A DNA stretch of 64,000 bases from Kryptolebias marmoratus (taxonomy: Eukaryota > Chordata > Actinopteri > Cyprinodontiformes > Rivulidae): NCBI RefSeq assembly GCF_001649575.2, contig NC_051432.1:20835277-20899276 (forward strand). The letters are read 5' to 3'. Shown one piece after another: positions 11,206 through 23,880 of this stretch (position 1 is its first letter; each line of letters begins with the position of its first letter). The position numbers were made by a program, and so were the translations under genes. The notes beneath the pieces were generated by a model. That model had not been told where the DNA came from, did no database searches, and saw nothing but the letters and a program-made list of their open reading frames with translations.

Positions 11206-13093
11206 AGAATACTAGTAAAAAGAACAAGATCAGTTTTTTTCACATTGTCTGACCTTCACTTTCATCTTTTCTCATTTATCTGCTTATTATTTCTCTCTCT
11301 CATTGGCGCTGTCTGTCATCCTGCCTACCATCATTTCCCTGTTTTATTTATTATGAACACACACAATAATAAATCACTGCATGTGGCCTGCTGAGGCTGA
11401 TGATAGTGATGATGGAGGTAAAAGTCACAGTGACTCTGACACATTTATCACAAAATAGGGTTTCGCTTAAATGTGTGCGTACAATACCATGTCAGTAAAT
11501 GTAGACATCACAAACTTTAGTTTAAAGTTTTAGTTATAGCATGTTAGTTATAATAAGTATAATGATAAGTCTTCAAAAACTAATTTACAGTCATCTTAAG
11601 ATGTAGGATTTTACAGTTGTAAATATCACAATTTAATGAAGAGAATCACCTGGTTCTAACAAAATTTCAAAATAATTATAAAAAAATAAAATGAATAATG
11701 AATGATGAATAAAATAAATAAAAACATTACATTGTGTCATTTGTATAAACAAAGCAGAAACCTTGTGTGAAAAACAGTATGATTCAATCATTTGTAAAAA
11801 GAAAATATGTATAAAAAACTCACCTTAGCAGCAATAAATGAAAAGTAGATGTCTTCATGTCTTTATAACTTTTTTTTTGTGTTCTAAGTTTAATGACAGA
11901 TGTACCATTTTCTTGTGTGCGTGTAGTTAGTGCAAAGGTAAATTATAGTTTTTATCACTTATGTTCAAGGTACTCATCACAAACCATGAAATCAAACATG
12001 AAAAAAGTGTTTTTTGGACTATATCAAATATTGCAATTAGTAACTTTAATAACAAATATCACTTTAAGAAACAGCATGAACACGTTTTTGCTTGTAAATG
12101 TAAATAAAAAAATGTTTACCTTTTAATATACTTGCAATTTGCAACTGTATGCTGTTTAAAGATGCAAGAATTAAATTAAAATGTAGTATCAGCAGACACT
12201 CTATTTAACTGACTTAGATCAGCAACAGGGTGAAAAAAAATCTTATTTTAAACATCAACTATCAGACAAATAGCTTCACATTTGACTCTAGAGTACTTCG
12301 GCATGTCGTTCATAGCTGACTCAGTAACTGTAAGGTCAATAATCTTTCTCTCTGTAGAAGGTTGATTTCCTTTTTTACTTTTAATGGTTCTATAACCATT
12401 CTTAGATTGATGGGTAACAGTAATAGCTTCTTTAAGATCAGTGCTAATGCCTTTTCTTCTTGGGACTGTGTTACTTGAATATTAATGAGAACCAAACTGA
12501 CAAAATCAAGTTGCCCACATAAGAGAAGGATCATGTAATCAGGTGAATTAACTCTTACCTCTTAATTCAGGATGTACTTAATTTATCACTCACTGCTTTT
12601 GCTTAGTTTTTCTGTAAAATAAATTCATGGTTTAAAAAGTAAATTGTCAGTAATTTGAGGTTACTTTATAAGTTGTATATATGTCATGTATGTATATGTG
12701 AGTGTCACAATGTGTAAAGTCTTGAAATTAATGGAGGTTTTACTGTCTTTTTTACTTTTACCAAGACTGTAAGCCAAGTTTATGTCCTTTAAATTGATGA
12801 AAATAAAACACAGTGTGTTTGCACTCTATTGCTTTACAGCAACAGTTATCTCTGCCAAAGCCTTTTTCCTCCATTTGCTTGTTATTGATTAGTGTCATTT
12901 TGGCATACACAGCACTGCAGCTGATAATTAGTTCACTCCACTAAGCTAACATCTTCCTACTAAAGGTTTTCTTGATAATGGCTCAGTGGAGAGAGAATGT
13001 TAGCTTATGTGCTTAATTCCAGGTTTTATTAATGTTTAAAGGCTATGTTTTAGCAAGTTAAAATTATGTTGCAAACAGCATTTACGATAGTAA
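11206..13093. other. Unique AT-rich DNA, no gene seen
   Basis: Contains AATAA-rich stretches near 11670-11730 and short open frames on both strands, none supported as exons. No repeat family is recognised. Confidence 0.55.
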
Positions 13094-13170
13094 CAATCAA
13101 TCAGTCAAACTTTATTCATAAAGCATTTTTCATACAGTAGACCATAACACATAGTGCTTTGTAGCAACTC
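13094..13170 (+). mobile_element. Retroelement 3'-end-like fragment
   Basis: The block caatcaatcagtcaaacttt, followed by attcataaagcatttttcat and then cacatagtgctttgtagc, resembles a fish retroposon tail of the form 'caatcaatcaaactttatttataaagc...aaagtgctttacaa' known from memory. The copy is short and degraded. The family is not assigned. Confidence 0.45.
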
Positions 13171-13974
13171 AAACTATGCATTTAAACACATGATTATTGT
13201 TAAAAGCAGAGATGGCATAAAAAAACACATTTTTTAAAGGCTACAAGATCTGGATGATCAACCAGTTTGGTAAATCTAAGATGTAACTGTGAGAAAAGAG
13301 TAATCTATTTATTCACACAATCTGAACTGACCCCAAATATACAAAAAGATGTTATCTTTTTAAGGCTATAGAGGAACAATACAAAAACATATGAAAGCTA
13401 AACATGTATTTTGTTAAATAATGTGACTGTGTTTAATTGTCACTTTAAACTATTACAAAACAACACCTTCACACAGTAGCACATCATGTCTTGAGGATAA
13501 CTTCTTAACATCTTGTCTCATCTGCCTCCATTCTTTAAAGATCTTATGACTGTGTTACTGTTGCTGTGAGACAATTTTCACAAACTTTATTGAACATTTA
13601 CATATTGCTGTCACTGATGTAATTAAATAAACATTTCCCCAGCTGAGTGGCCAATATTTTATCAAAATGTTTTGTTTTAGTCTCGCACCGCTTTAAAAAG
13701 TTCAGTGTAATGTGATAAATGATGTGTGAATATTGTGTTTTCATCCTCACTGTTTTCTGCTTTTGTCGCCATTTCTGCATTTTCTCATTTTGTCCAAATT
13801 TTCGGCTCCACTGTAAGTCTTTGTCTTGTTGAAGGAGATGTGCAGTGAGGAAAAAAAAAGTGTGCACAGAGTATACAGAAGAATTGTTTCCCTCCCTAGA
13901 GTATAAATTTTCTGCCTGCTCTGTTTGTAAATTTGTAATGTATTGCTTGTAATGCATAGTCCACATCGTCTCTC
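13171..13974. other. Unique non-coding DNA, no gene seen
   Basis: The minus strand is open over 13598-13966 (122 codons), but the translation is low in structure and matches no family I know. There are no convincing splice borders, so I treat it as chance or as the edge of the next block. Confidence 0.5.
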
Positions 13975-14340
13975 ATGTCTGCACAAGGCTTCTTCGTCCT
14001 GAGAGACTGGGCCAAATCATCAGTAATGTATAGCGGATGCTGTAGATATTGCATCACTGGGAGTTTTCATCAAATATTTAAGGCGTTTCTGAGCAAGATA
14101 TTTTCTGGCTGGTATTCCAAACAAACGAAACAATCCAAAGAGTGCTTCAGAAGTGTTTATATCTCTCTGTCAGTGAACTGATAACTTATATTTCTTTCTA
14201 TAAATTAGCACTAGGTTGCTATCAGGACTTAATACAGCTCACAGTGCCTATCCTTGAGTGCTGTTTTGAAGACAATCAAATTAGGACCTTCAGGACCAGG
14301 TGTGTTGCCAAGGCTGCATCCCCCTGGTGGTGACTGAAGG
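13975..14340. promoter_or_regulatory. Candidate conserved non-coding element
   Basis: A block of mixed composition without simple repeats, including gagactgggccaaatcatca, gtgttgccaaggctgcatcc and ccctggtggtgactg. Two different + frames (13975-14181 and 14142-14333) are open in succession while neither gives a protein-like sequence. That is the pattern of stop-poor non-coding DNA, not of an exon. The final segment ccccctggtgg is close to a CTCF-type core. No conservation data are available. Confidence 0.25.
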
Positions 14341-16184
14341 GAATAGCAACTTACGCTCAAAATATTTTAATGTAACTAAGTAACCAGGTAAATAAATAAT
14401 TTTAGAAATGTCAGTGCCAACTTTTTTTGATGTAAATGGTAATAACACAGACACACTTCAGGACCAACGATAAGCAACAAATGTATCTTTTTTTATTAGT
14501 AACGATACTTTTGTTAGCAGTAGAACTCTTACAGTAAAACAATACATCTGAAACTTCTTGTTTATGTACAAGCTGACAGTTGCTGGTTGAAGCCCCAAAA
14601 CTAGCAGTTTTAAACCCCTTTTTTCCCCAAAGTGAAGCAAAGACTCCTGACAAGACAAAGACTTCTAGCACAGAAATAACACATATATGGCCTGATAAGC
14701 GGCTGTGTTACTGTATCAACCCCCTTTCATTTATTCTTTTTGAACATTTGACATGACAATAACATGACAAAAACAGACATTTTTTCCAGTGTCCTAAAAG
14801 ATGGGATTTTTAAGTTGACAAGTGAACGTAAGCTGATTTTGTACACCAATAGAAGTTAAGTGATCAGCACAAAATTTGACATAATTGCAAAAAATTTAAA
14901 AAGAAAATGCCAATCCCTCCAGAAGTTATCACCATTAAATATCAAAATGCGTTGTACTGTTTCATTCTTTATTCATGTTCTTTGAATTAAAGTTAGCTAA
15001 AAGGTTTAAGCAAATTATTCTAACCCCAAATTTATAAACGGGAAGCAATGGATACAAAAACCAGAACTAATTAACAAGAAACAGCTAAAACTCAAAAACT
15101 AAAAATCATAACCCCTGCACCATGATATGTACTAGAAAAAGAATATTAAATTTAAATTAATGTGACTACATGACTCTGAGGTCAGTATCAGTTGTCCTTA
15201 TAGTCTGTAAATTTTTGGTTATTTATTTTTATTTTGTGATTTTTTTTGTTAGAGATATGGACACAAGGATATTAACTAATCATTATAACATTCAATCTAT
15301 TTTTCTATTTTATTAACTGTTTTGTTTGCATTTTATTTGTTCTGTTAGTCCTCCCAATTTATATAGACCTTATTATGTATTTTAACATATAATTTTAGGG
15401 GGTTTTTCTTCAGTTATTTTCGTGGCAACCTTTGTATGCAAATTTTGAACACAATACAGTATAAACAACAAAAGCTAATAGAGCTGAAAGACAATATAAT
15501 GTGGTTAAATAACTGACTCTTTGTTCAGTTTCTGCTTAGCTGTGTTTTACTGTTCACTGAGCATGATAACAATTTTGCTTTGTGTGCCTTAATTTGAAAC
15601 ACCAGATAATATAACAGCTCAGCAATGATGATGGAAATTAAAGACAGCAGACTGCTTCCTATTTTTACTTAATTGTTCAGACCAGTGAAGAGGTCTGAGC
15701 AAAATGTGCATTTCTGTGGTGAACTGTTTTTGCACATTATGTTTTAATAAACATTGTGTTAACTGTACTTGATTGTTAATAAACCATGGGATTACATTAA
15801 GTCAAGGACAAGAACAGTGAGACAGTCACAAGCTTTTCTAGTTCCTGAACATGAATGTTTTGTGTAATATTTCATTCTCATTATTCCTGATCAAGAATGT
15901 CCATCTTTCATAGGTATTATTCAGATATTTTTAGGTAATTGTGCCTTTTTCACAGAGCCTGTTTGGGAAAAAGTAATAAGCACAAAATATATTAGATGGT
16001 TTTGTTTAGAATTGTACTTTCTAATGAGCCCAACCTTAATGTTGATGATGTTGACTTTTATTTAGCTAGTTTTTGCATCAGATTTTAGGTATAATTCTTT
16101 TCATATTTCTAAGCTATATATTTCTTGCACTAAAAATAAAGTTAAAAAAATTCTTTATTTATAGTTGCGATAGAGAGACCAAGC
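14341..16184. other. Unique AT-rich DNA, no gene seen
   Basis: Long AT-rich stretch without repeats that I recognise. Minus-strand open frames at 14411-14671 are short and unsupported. Confidence 0.55.
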
Positions 16185-16460
16185 TGCTTGTTTACTTCCT
16201 CAGCCTTCTTGCTGATCATTTCTTTCTGCACAGTACTGCACTCACATTCAGGTCACTTTATTGTGCATCTATCAGTAACAGAAGAGCTGATTCCATATAC
16301 TGTCTCCTGATACATTTCAATTATTAATGCAGCAATGTGACATTCTTGCAGTCTTGATATCGACAGCTGAAAATGCCTGAGTTGCTGCTGAATGCTGAGA
16401 GTTGTTATACGCAGCTGAATAAAATCAAGCAGCACAATCAGACAGCTAAGGGCTGCAAAA
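16185..16460. promoter_or_regulatory. Candidate conserved non-coding element with paired CAGCTG E-boxes
   Basis: The block contains homeodomain-type TAAT cores (caattattaatgcagcaatg) and two CAGCTG E-boxes at 16364-16369 and 16412-16417, within otherwise non-repetitive sequence. Open frames exist on both strands (16073-16327 plus, 16253-16435 minus), which argues for stop-poor non-coding DNA and not for a gene. Its role as an enhancer is inference only. Confidence 0.3.
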
Positions 16461-17426
16461 TCAACCTAAAGTTTAAAATTTATTTGATTAGGCATAAGCT
16501 ATAAAATGAAAACCACAAAAATCAAATCTTCAACTCAAACACAGAACAGAGTGGGATTCAACATGGCTTTCACTTCCATTGCGTGGATAAATGGATATTT
16601 AGTTTTATTTTATGCTAATCACTTAAGATTGCACCCCACACAGAAAGAGAACAGAAAAAAGATGATCTCCAAATACGGAAACAGAAAAGAAGCACTTCAG
16701 ACTTCTGTGTCCTCAGAGAATGTACTTAAAGCATTTGTAAACTTTGAGAAACTTGTTCTTGTGAGCAAACCTTACCAATAAAACCTAATAACCAACACTG
16801 ATTTCCAATGGCTGTGACCATGTTTCATTTTGATCTGATTGTATTTGTAATGATTTCTTTTAGGAAAGGAGTGAAACTAATGGAAGTGTTTGGAAGTTGA
16901 TGTACTGCTTGAAAATACTAATCAGGTGTTATCCTTTCTGACAGCCATTTTTTTTCTTTCATTTGTGTAGCTTTGGGCTACATCCAGTTTCATCCACTTT
17001 ACTTTCTCAATTTATGGGATGGTCTTAGCCAGATGATTTAAAACAAAAGCTAGACTGAATTCAAGGACAAAGTTTAGATAGTTGTTGATTAAAACACCAC
17101 ATGAATGTGGTGTTGTGTAAATCTCCAGTTTAGTTTGAAATGCCACAGAGCCATACTTGTTAGTTGTTTCAGTAATGCTACATCTCTGTGAGAGTAAATC
17201 TATTTTTTTTATTTAAATTGAGAAACTTTACAAAATGTGGCTCCACATATTTTGTTTAAGTTCTAATGGTATCCATCAGCATTTACAGGAAATGTTTTCA
17301 TCTCGATGGAAAGCTGACAACTTTGAAGTATTGGCTGACTTTACCCATAATGTGTTTTTTTTTCTTTCTTTTTCCTCACTGGAATTGTGGACTTGAGGGT
17401 TTTGTATTTGATGACTTGAAGCTTTT
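16461..17426. other. Unique non-coding DNA, no gene seen
   Basis: An A-rich + frame at 16506-16781 is Lys/Thr/Ser-rich and unsupported. Nothing else stands out. Confidence 0.55.
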
Positions 17427-17448
17427 ACACACACACACACACACACAG
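17427..17448. repeat. (CA)n microsatellite, about 22 bp
   Basis: An uninterrupted CA dinucleotide run, followed by the imperfect extension gtacacatacacac. Confidence 0.95.
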
Positions 17449-17489
17449 TTATATGTACACATACACACTTTACCTCCAAGAATAGCTGC

Positions 17490-17760
17490 AGGAAGGTGCG
17501 AAGTGATGACAGACAGACGATGAATGACCCAGTAGAGTATCACCGAGCTGACATTCTGATAATTACATGCCAATCTCTTGCTTTCATTTCCTCCACCGGC
17601 ATTACACAAACATGCCAAAATACACCACTCTACTGTATTTATGCTGGGTTTATAGGGAAAAATGTCACTTGTGATTGCATACAACCTTAATTGGTAATAT
17701 TGTGATACACATGGTCCTATCACATGTGCACCCATTCGCTACTAATAAACATTGTGTGTT
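17490..17760. promoter_or_regulatory. Candidate conserved non-coding element with TAATTA and TTAATTGG sites
   Basis: This non-repetitive block holds a TAATTA at 17560-17565 next to catgccaatc (CCAAT-like), and a TTAATTGG at 17687-17694. Both are homeodomain-type motifs. Both strands carry open frames (17496-17690 plus, 17376-17735 minus) without protein-like composition. Among the blocks in this window it has one of the clearest enhancer-like textures. Function is inferred, not shown. Confidence 0.32.
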
Positions 17761-18379
17761 TGGCGTGTTTTTATGTAGGAAACAGATTTGACAGGATGGC
17801 AGATATGAACACACTTAACATTTGATGTATTTTCCGCAATGCGTCTCTCTCAGAATTCCTTACTGTGTTCATTTAGAGGTCTCATCAAACTTTAAAGAGG
17901 CAGCATAAAGAGCTTCAAATGGAATAAAACACAGCAGCCAGTTAAACTGGGACCACAAAAATAAACATACAGATCCTACACAGAGAGACTGTTTATAGAA
18001 TCAACATGGCAGCTATTTTTTTTAAAGATCATTTCAAAATGTAAACATACAGTTGATGTTATTAGCCACAATTTACTTAACGATTACCATTGGCCTATTG
18101 CTAAACAGGAAAACTGATGGCAGTAGTCTTATTTTTATTTGGTGTGTTACATTAACTTTGCCCCAGAACTAACATTAACCATTTTCACAAAAAGACTGTT
18201 ACACCATGTAAACACTTAAAGGTCAATGATTTGGTAAAGGTATAACAAGCTAAAAACACTAAAACAGACTTTCAGAATGCTTTAAAAACTGAGAGAACTG
18301 TTAGCAGAGGATTGCAGACAATGGGAAGGTCTCTTAGCAGCTACCAGGCTGTAGTATTACAGAGAAACATGATCCAGAA
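17761..18379. other. Unique non-coding DNA, no gene seen
   Basis: AT-rich unique sequence linking two candidate regulatory blocks. No repeat or exon is recognised. Confidence 0.5.
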
Positions 18380-18850
18380 GTGATTCACCAATCTTTTATC
18401 ACCTTATGTGCATTTGGAATTTTATTTTCTCTTATTCTCATTGTAGGCTCAAACCCCGAAGCTGCTGTTTCAGCTTTTTTAAATGACTCAAAGTTTTGTT
18501 CAATAACTGAGACTATCTCTCTGACCCCTGTCTTATTAGGGGCAGAGATGAGACTAAACCCACACGCTGATTGGTGATTTTCCTTTTTGATCCTCAGCCA
18601 GTAATCCCTCCGTAACACATTAAAGGGCCATCTCATTAATCACCTCTAGAATCACTCACCCTGAGGCTGTCTTACGGCTTTATTGATACCTGGCTCTTTA
18701 GAGACCAATTGCCCCCCTTTGAGACTCAGGGTGGAGTGTATGATTGGTTATCCCAGAGGTGAAGGCGGACATCCATTGGCTCTCATGATCAATGCCAGTT
18801 GTCTCAGAAGATGAATGACAGCCCTTTCTTTGTCAACTCATGCCTGCTCT
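18380..18850. promoter_or_regulatory. Candidate conserved non-coding element, about 470 bp
   Basis: A long stretch of balanced composition contrasts with AT-rich flanks. Features include gccatctcattaatcacctc, ttattgatacctggctcttt, two inverted CCAAT boxes (gctgattggtgat near 18566 and atgattggttatc near 18740) and catccattggctctcatgat. The overlapping frames at 18380-18577 (+) and 18385-18636 (-) do not look like protein and have no splice borders. The density of distinct binding-site-like words makes it the strongest regulatory candidate in the left half. Confidence 0.35.
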
Positions 18851-19449
18851 CTGGTTTTAAGCAGCAAGGTTGAAACATGAGGAATTAGATGGGTATCATG
18901 GTGTTATTTGAGGTATTTTTCTGTATTTAATTATGATCAGAAAAGTGCCATCAAACAGTATCAGTTAATATTTTATACTGAGTCAAAAGGGCCTTTACTA
19001 AGACACCTTTCAACTACAGTAACCCACTAAAGGTTTATTATTAGAATGATGCCTGTAATCTGGATAGTAATGTGTTTTTATTATTGACTCAATCACATTA
19101 AAATTAAACACAAACCTAATGTTTCAAAAGACTCACTGAACACAAAGCAAGGTTTTGACCCTACATTTATATTTATATAGATAGATCTGTCCTATGATAA
19201 AACAGAAATGTGCTTGCCAAAAGCTAGGCTAGGTGCCCTAATGGCTTGGTCTCCTGTTTGATACAACTCACTGTCACTCACAACCTTACTGTGCCACCAT
19301 ATGACACTCAAGTGTTTGTAACATAAAATGTTATTTAAGCTAAACTCAAATATTTGCAAATTACTAAGTAGACCTTTTATTTTAGTCACACAAGTAAAAA
19401 GTATTTTGCATTTATCTGTCTTTTTTGAAGGCTGTTAACATAAACTGAT
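18851..19449. other. Unique non-coding DNA, no gene seen
   Basis: AT-rich sequence up to the left end of the Tc1-like element. Confidence 0.5.
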
Positions 19450-20243
19450 GTGCAATGCCTATAAATGTATTCACCCCCTTGGATTTTGTTGCTGTTATAA
19501 ATCAATCTTGATCAATCTAAATTGACTTTTTTGGCAAAAAAAAATTAAAAATAAAATAAATATCCAGTGTCAAAGTGAAATCAAATTTCTACAGAGTAAT
19601 ACCAATTAAATTTAAAAAATGTGTAAAGTAAAATGAGTGATTGCATAAATATTCACCCACTTAAACTGACTGTCCTAATACAACTCAGAGAGAGATTATT
19701 GAAACGTACAAGTGAGTGGATGGATGCAAATGGATTTCCAAGACTCTAAATATCCCCAGGAGTTCTGTTAAATCCATCAGCAAGAAATGGAAAGAATATA
19801 GGACATGTGTAAATCTACCAAGAGTAGGCCATCCTCACAAACTGAGTGATTAGCGAGGAGAAAAAGGTGAATACTAAGAGAGGTCAAAAAGACACCTGTG
19901 AGCACTCTGAAGGAGTTCCAAGCTTCAGCAGGTGAGATGGGAGAGACAGTGCAACAACAGCTGTTCCCTGGGTCCTTCGCCAGTCTAAGCTTCATGGGAG
20001 AGTGGCAAAAAGAAAGCCACTGTTGAAGAAAACTCATTAAATCTTGACTAGAGTTTGCCAAACAGCATGAGGAGGACTCTATGGTCAAGTACTTCTTGGC
20101 AACTGGCCCTGGAAGTTTTTTTTTTTTGTTTGCTTGTTTGTTTTTGTCATAAAGGCCAACTTGTACTGACCATGACTGACTTATGATAACAATACATGCA
20201 TAAAACATCCAAGGGGGTGAATACTTTTTATAGGGACTTCACT
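19450..20243 (+). mobile_element. Internally deleted Tc1/mariner-like DNA transposon
   Basis: The two ends are inverted copies: cctataaatgtattcacccc at the left and, read on the minus strand, cctataaaaagtattcaccc at the right, both continuing into cttggat. An internal copy of the motif (cataaatattcacccactt) lies near 19656. Between them are remnants of a transposase gene: a helix-turn-helix segment at 19743-19850 and later pieces near 19940-20100, such as gagtttgccaaacagcatga. Complete Tc1-like elements are usually about 1.3-1.6 kb, so at about 0.8 kb this copy has lost roughly half, including most of the DDE catalytic part. It cannot move itself. A poly-T run at 20118-20128 is a later change. 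Confidence 0.8.
19743..19853 (+). pseudogene. Tc1-like transposase remnant (paired-type HTH region)
   Basis: Frame from 19743 reads TLNIPRSSVKSISKKWKEYR and continues with NLPRVGHPHKLSD before a stop at 19851-19853. The order 'L-N-[IV]-P-x-S-[ST]-V ... K-K-W-K ... N-L-P-R-x-G-[RH]-P-x-K-L-S' is the typical end of the DNA-binding domain of Tc1 family transposases, including the GRPxK linker (here GHPHK). Downstream, the same frame has further stops at about 19876 and 19894. Catalytic aspartates are not identifiable. The gene is dead by stop codons and deletion. Confidence 0.78.
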
Positions 20244-22419
20244 ATGACTAAAAAAGTACCCTGAGAAAAGCTTTGACAGAAGGTCAAGGCTTTATATGTA
20301 TCCTTGCCTCTGAATACATGTTTTTAAGCAGACATGAATTCATTTCTATACTGAATCATTTTGACATATGAAGGTAAAGCAGCATTCTTGTCCCCAGAGA
20401 GAAGGTAAGCTGCACTGTTTTTTCAAGCATCAAATTTGTTGAGATCTTTGGGTTAGGGCTGTGTGACTCAGCTCGGCCCCAAGGGGAAAACTACAAGGGC
20501 CAGAAAACCAGAGCAGATTTTAGCTTTTCTCTCTTTATCATCTTGACAAGTGAAACTATTCAAAAACAAAATGGTGTATATTCTATTTTTTTTTTAAAAG
20601 GCTGAATGTGCCAGGGCACTAAAATAGATTGACAAAGCTTTATGGAAGTTCAGGCGGGAACAGAGTTAGTACTGGTTTAAGTCTCCCTCTGTTCAGTCAT
20701 CTTCTCTACATCTGCCTTCTCCAAATGGCAACTGTATAACTGCCTTATTTCATTTGGTGTTCTTTTATGCTCACCTGATTGCTCTTACTTGTCTTTTTTA
20801 GCAGAGCCTTTCATTAACTCACTGTTTCTTGCTTATCGTCTTTATTGTAATTTGACATTTACTTGAGTGCATTTTCAAGCTTAGGAAAGGAATGAGAAAA
20901 GAAGAGTTTTACGGTCTACACAATAAGGTGTAATCACAGGGACGGGCTGTGTCAAGGTTGCTAAGATATTTCAAGGCAGTCATTTGACCTTTACTGCTGT
21001 GTGGGATGAAATCTTACTGTTTTGTGTTTCTAGAAGCTAAAAATATACACAAAGTGTCCAAAGGGTTATACTTTTTTAAACACATTTTTTTTATATGTAA
21101 GAAGATATATTAAATATTAGGCTAATCTTTTGGCTTTGAGGCACATGTGAAAGCAATAAAAAGTTAAAATGATAATGCATACTTTTTTTTTTATTCTGAA
21201 TGCAAGAAACCTAAAGTGGCAACATCTTTTCCTAATGACTGGGTTGACTGATTGGAGTTCATTAATGTCTGTGTCCTTGATGACGTAATTTCAGTGAACT
21301 CATTTACTCTTTTGTCCTTTTTTTCTGGTCTTTGTTTTTTTTTTCTCTCTCTTTTTTTCTTTTTATAAAATCCATTAGTGTTAAGTCTATTCTAACACTT
21401 CAAAATATCAATGTTTGTCTTTTCTAGAAATGTTTAATTTTACACATGAAAGACTAAGTTCAGCTTGCAAAGTTTTGGTGTCTGTTATGAAAATCAAGCA
21501 TAGTCTGCATTCGCATTATTTACCAGCCCATTAGTTGAACACCTCATACGTCAGAGAACATCGCAGCTGTTAAAAATGTTTATCTATCCAAAAAACAAAA
21601 CCTAATCTATTAAAACTTAGCACTATGTGGCAGCTCCTTTTAAACTGCCTATTCCAGCATATGCTACAAGAATATTTTGATTATAGTTTATAACTGTTTC
21701 CATTCATTCCTCACCTTCATCTAAAATGTCACATTTGTAAATGTGCAAATACTCCTATCTGCAGTTTGTGGGGGAGAAGCTTACAAGCATGTGTCTATTT
21801 ACCTTCTCCTGCCCCCCTCCGTCTTGTATCAAATGTCACATCTGCCTGTTTAAATGGCACTGACTTCACTTAACACGGAGACACGGTTGGGTCCTCCTTC
21901 TACTTTAATACAATTGTCTCTGTGTGTCGGGAGAGACATTACACACCCACATTCACGTACAAATGTGCTGACATGCACACACATGACAGAAGCCACTGAT
22001 AAATGGCCTTATTTTCCTTTTCTCTTCCTTCCTTTTTCCTGACACATGGATACAGAGTATCTCTGCATGTGTTAAAGCTTTAAGTCCACTCGGTCTAAAG
22101 TGAGTCTTTTTCTGCCGCTGCTCATGTCTCCATCAAAATCAATACAGGGAATTGTTCTACTGAATCCCCAGGGAAGGTTACAATATGGGAGTATGTGTGT
22201 GGGTGTGTGTCAGAAGACATGATAAAGTCTATAAGCCAGGAGCAAAGAGAGTAAGCTTACCAAATGCTATAATGGATTCTAGTTCAAACTCCTCTTCTTC
22301 ATTCCCTTTCTCCACCCTGCAACTTCTGAGATGACCTCTTCTCCTTAGACATCTGTTTTAATACAGATAAACAAACTAATCCATCCTCCTCCCTCTTTAT
22401 CGTCTTTTCTTTTCTTGCA
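20244..22419. other. Unique non-coding DNA with a pyrimidine run
   Basis: No gene or repeat family is recognised. A TC-rich run occupies about 21305-21366. A TG-rich patch lies near 22190-22211. Confidence 0.5.
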
Positions 22420-22730
22420 TTCTATCCTGGTTCCTTCTCTGGTGCCTCTCTTCGTTTGACCTGCAGATGTCTAATAAACAGTAGTGGATATGACTTTATC
22501 CAGTGCTGAGAAAGAAATGTCCTCCTCAGAGGCTCCTTTCGTATCTGGATTAAGAAATTCAAGCACATAACCAGCTGCCATTTATCAAGACCCAGTGTAG
22601 ATGTTTCAAGGACAAAGAGCAAAGAATTCCATTATGGGCCACTTTTAAGAAAATAACGGCCCTCCAATTCATCATTCCACATGGGCCCCTTTAGATTTTC
22701 AGTACACTGAGTGTTCTTAATAGTTCTTAC
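22420..22730. promoter_or_regulatory. Candidate conserved non-coding element
   Basis: Non-repetitive block with ttcgtttgacctgcagatgt, ccagctgccatttatcaaga, attccattatgggccacttt and ccctccaattcatcattcca. It includes a CAGCTG E-box and ATTA cores. The minus strand is open over 22422-22622 without protein-like sequence. The call is by texture only. Confidence 0.27.
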
Positions 22731-23559
22731 ACTAATCAGATGGTACCTAAATGAATCCTGTGGGAAAAGTCGTTTTTTTGCAGCAACAGCAAGATTAGAA
22801 GATAAGTGTAAAGAGCAAATAATGTTTCTGAATTTGTGAAAAATACATCAACAAGGAAAAAAAGGACAAAACACCAAATAAATATGATGAAAGCATGCTA
22901 TTAGACGCCATATAAAAAGGTAACAAAAAGAGCATCGTATCTGAAATATTTTTTCTTTTCATCAACAGATAGTTGTCCTTTTTCCTATTTTCAATCGTCT
23001 GATTCACATCTAAACTAAAATTAAAACAATATCAATAGAAAGTCCAATCATGTCACACCAACACAGAAAATGTCTGCAACAAGTCAGCCATGACAGTTTT
23101 AGATAAAGTGTGAAGTCTTTCAAAATGTATCACAGAATTGATGACATCATCTTAGTAAGAACTACAGTAGATGTCTATTATAACATTTTTGTTTAAACTT
23201 TCCTTTTTTTAAACTCATTTTTCTAATTAAACAACATATTGACTTTTACTATTTAAGATTATGTTTGAGAATTAACTTTATTTTTTATTAGATAGATTAT
23301 TATTATTATATGTTAGCTTATGTAATGTTTCAGGAAATCTTTAGCAGGTTTTGTAGAGGTCTTTCAAAGAGGACAGAGTAGTATTGTGAATTTAGCTTCT
23401 ATAAACAATTATGGTTTTATCATTATGCTGAGTCCATACCAAAGTTTTTTCATATTCTTATCATGTTTTCCAATAAAATACATGGCATGGCCTTAGAGAA
23501 CTTACCAGTTTCATTTTAAAAGTAATTAAATGCGCTACATGAGGAAGAGCTTCTGTCAA
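22731..23559. other. Unique AT-rich DNA, no gene seen
   Basis: AT-rich with a TTATTATTAT run near 23297. A Phe/Leu-rich minus frame at 22795-23007 is unsupported. Confidence 0.5.
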
Positions 23560-23880
23560 CTAACAGGACTTTAAGCCTGCCATCATCTGAGTCTGGAGGC
23601 TTCTTCTTGACACCATGGAATGAGCAGAGCAACAGCTTTTAAGGATGTCTTATAGGGTTTTTTCCTCATTGGCTGCAGTGGAATTTGAGGGTAACGCTCT
23701 GAGTGTCCTCCAGACTTGCCTTTCAGAAATTGTACATATTGCTTTCTTAAGCTGAAAATGAAAATCAATGTGTCAAGACTTACTGGAAGGAAGCTTGAGA
23801 TATAGCTTCCCAGAATCTAATTCCAGACGTCTTAATGTGGCGCCCAAAGTAAGTGTGGTTGTAAATGGTGGATAGGCTGT
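23560..23880. promoter_or_regulatory. Candidate conserved non-coding element
   Basis: Balanced composition with cctgccatcatctgagtctg, tcattggctgcagtggaatt and taatgtggcgcccaaagtaa. No simple repeats are present. A minus frame (23583-23768) is open but lacks splice signals. Function unknown. Confidence 0.22.

Noticed and set aside
19777..20208. 143-codon minus-strand frame
   Set aside because: It lies antisense to the Tc1-like element, whose + strand carries the real transposase remnant.
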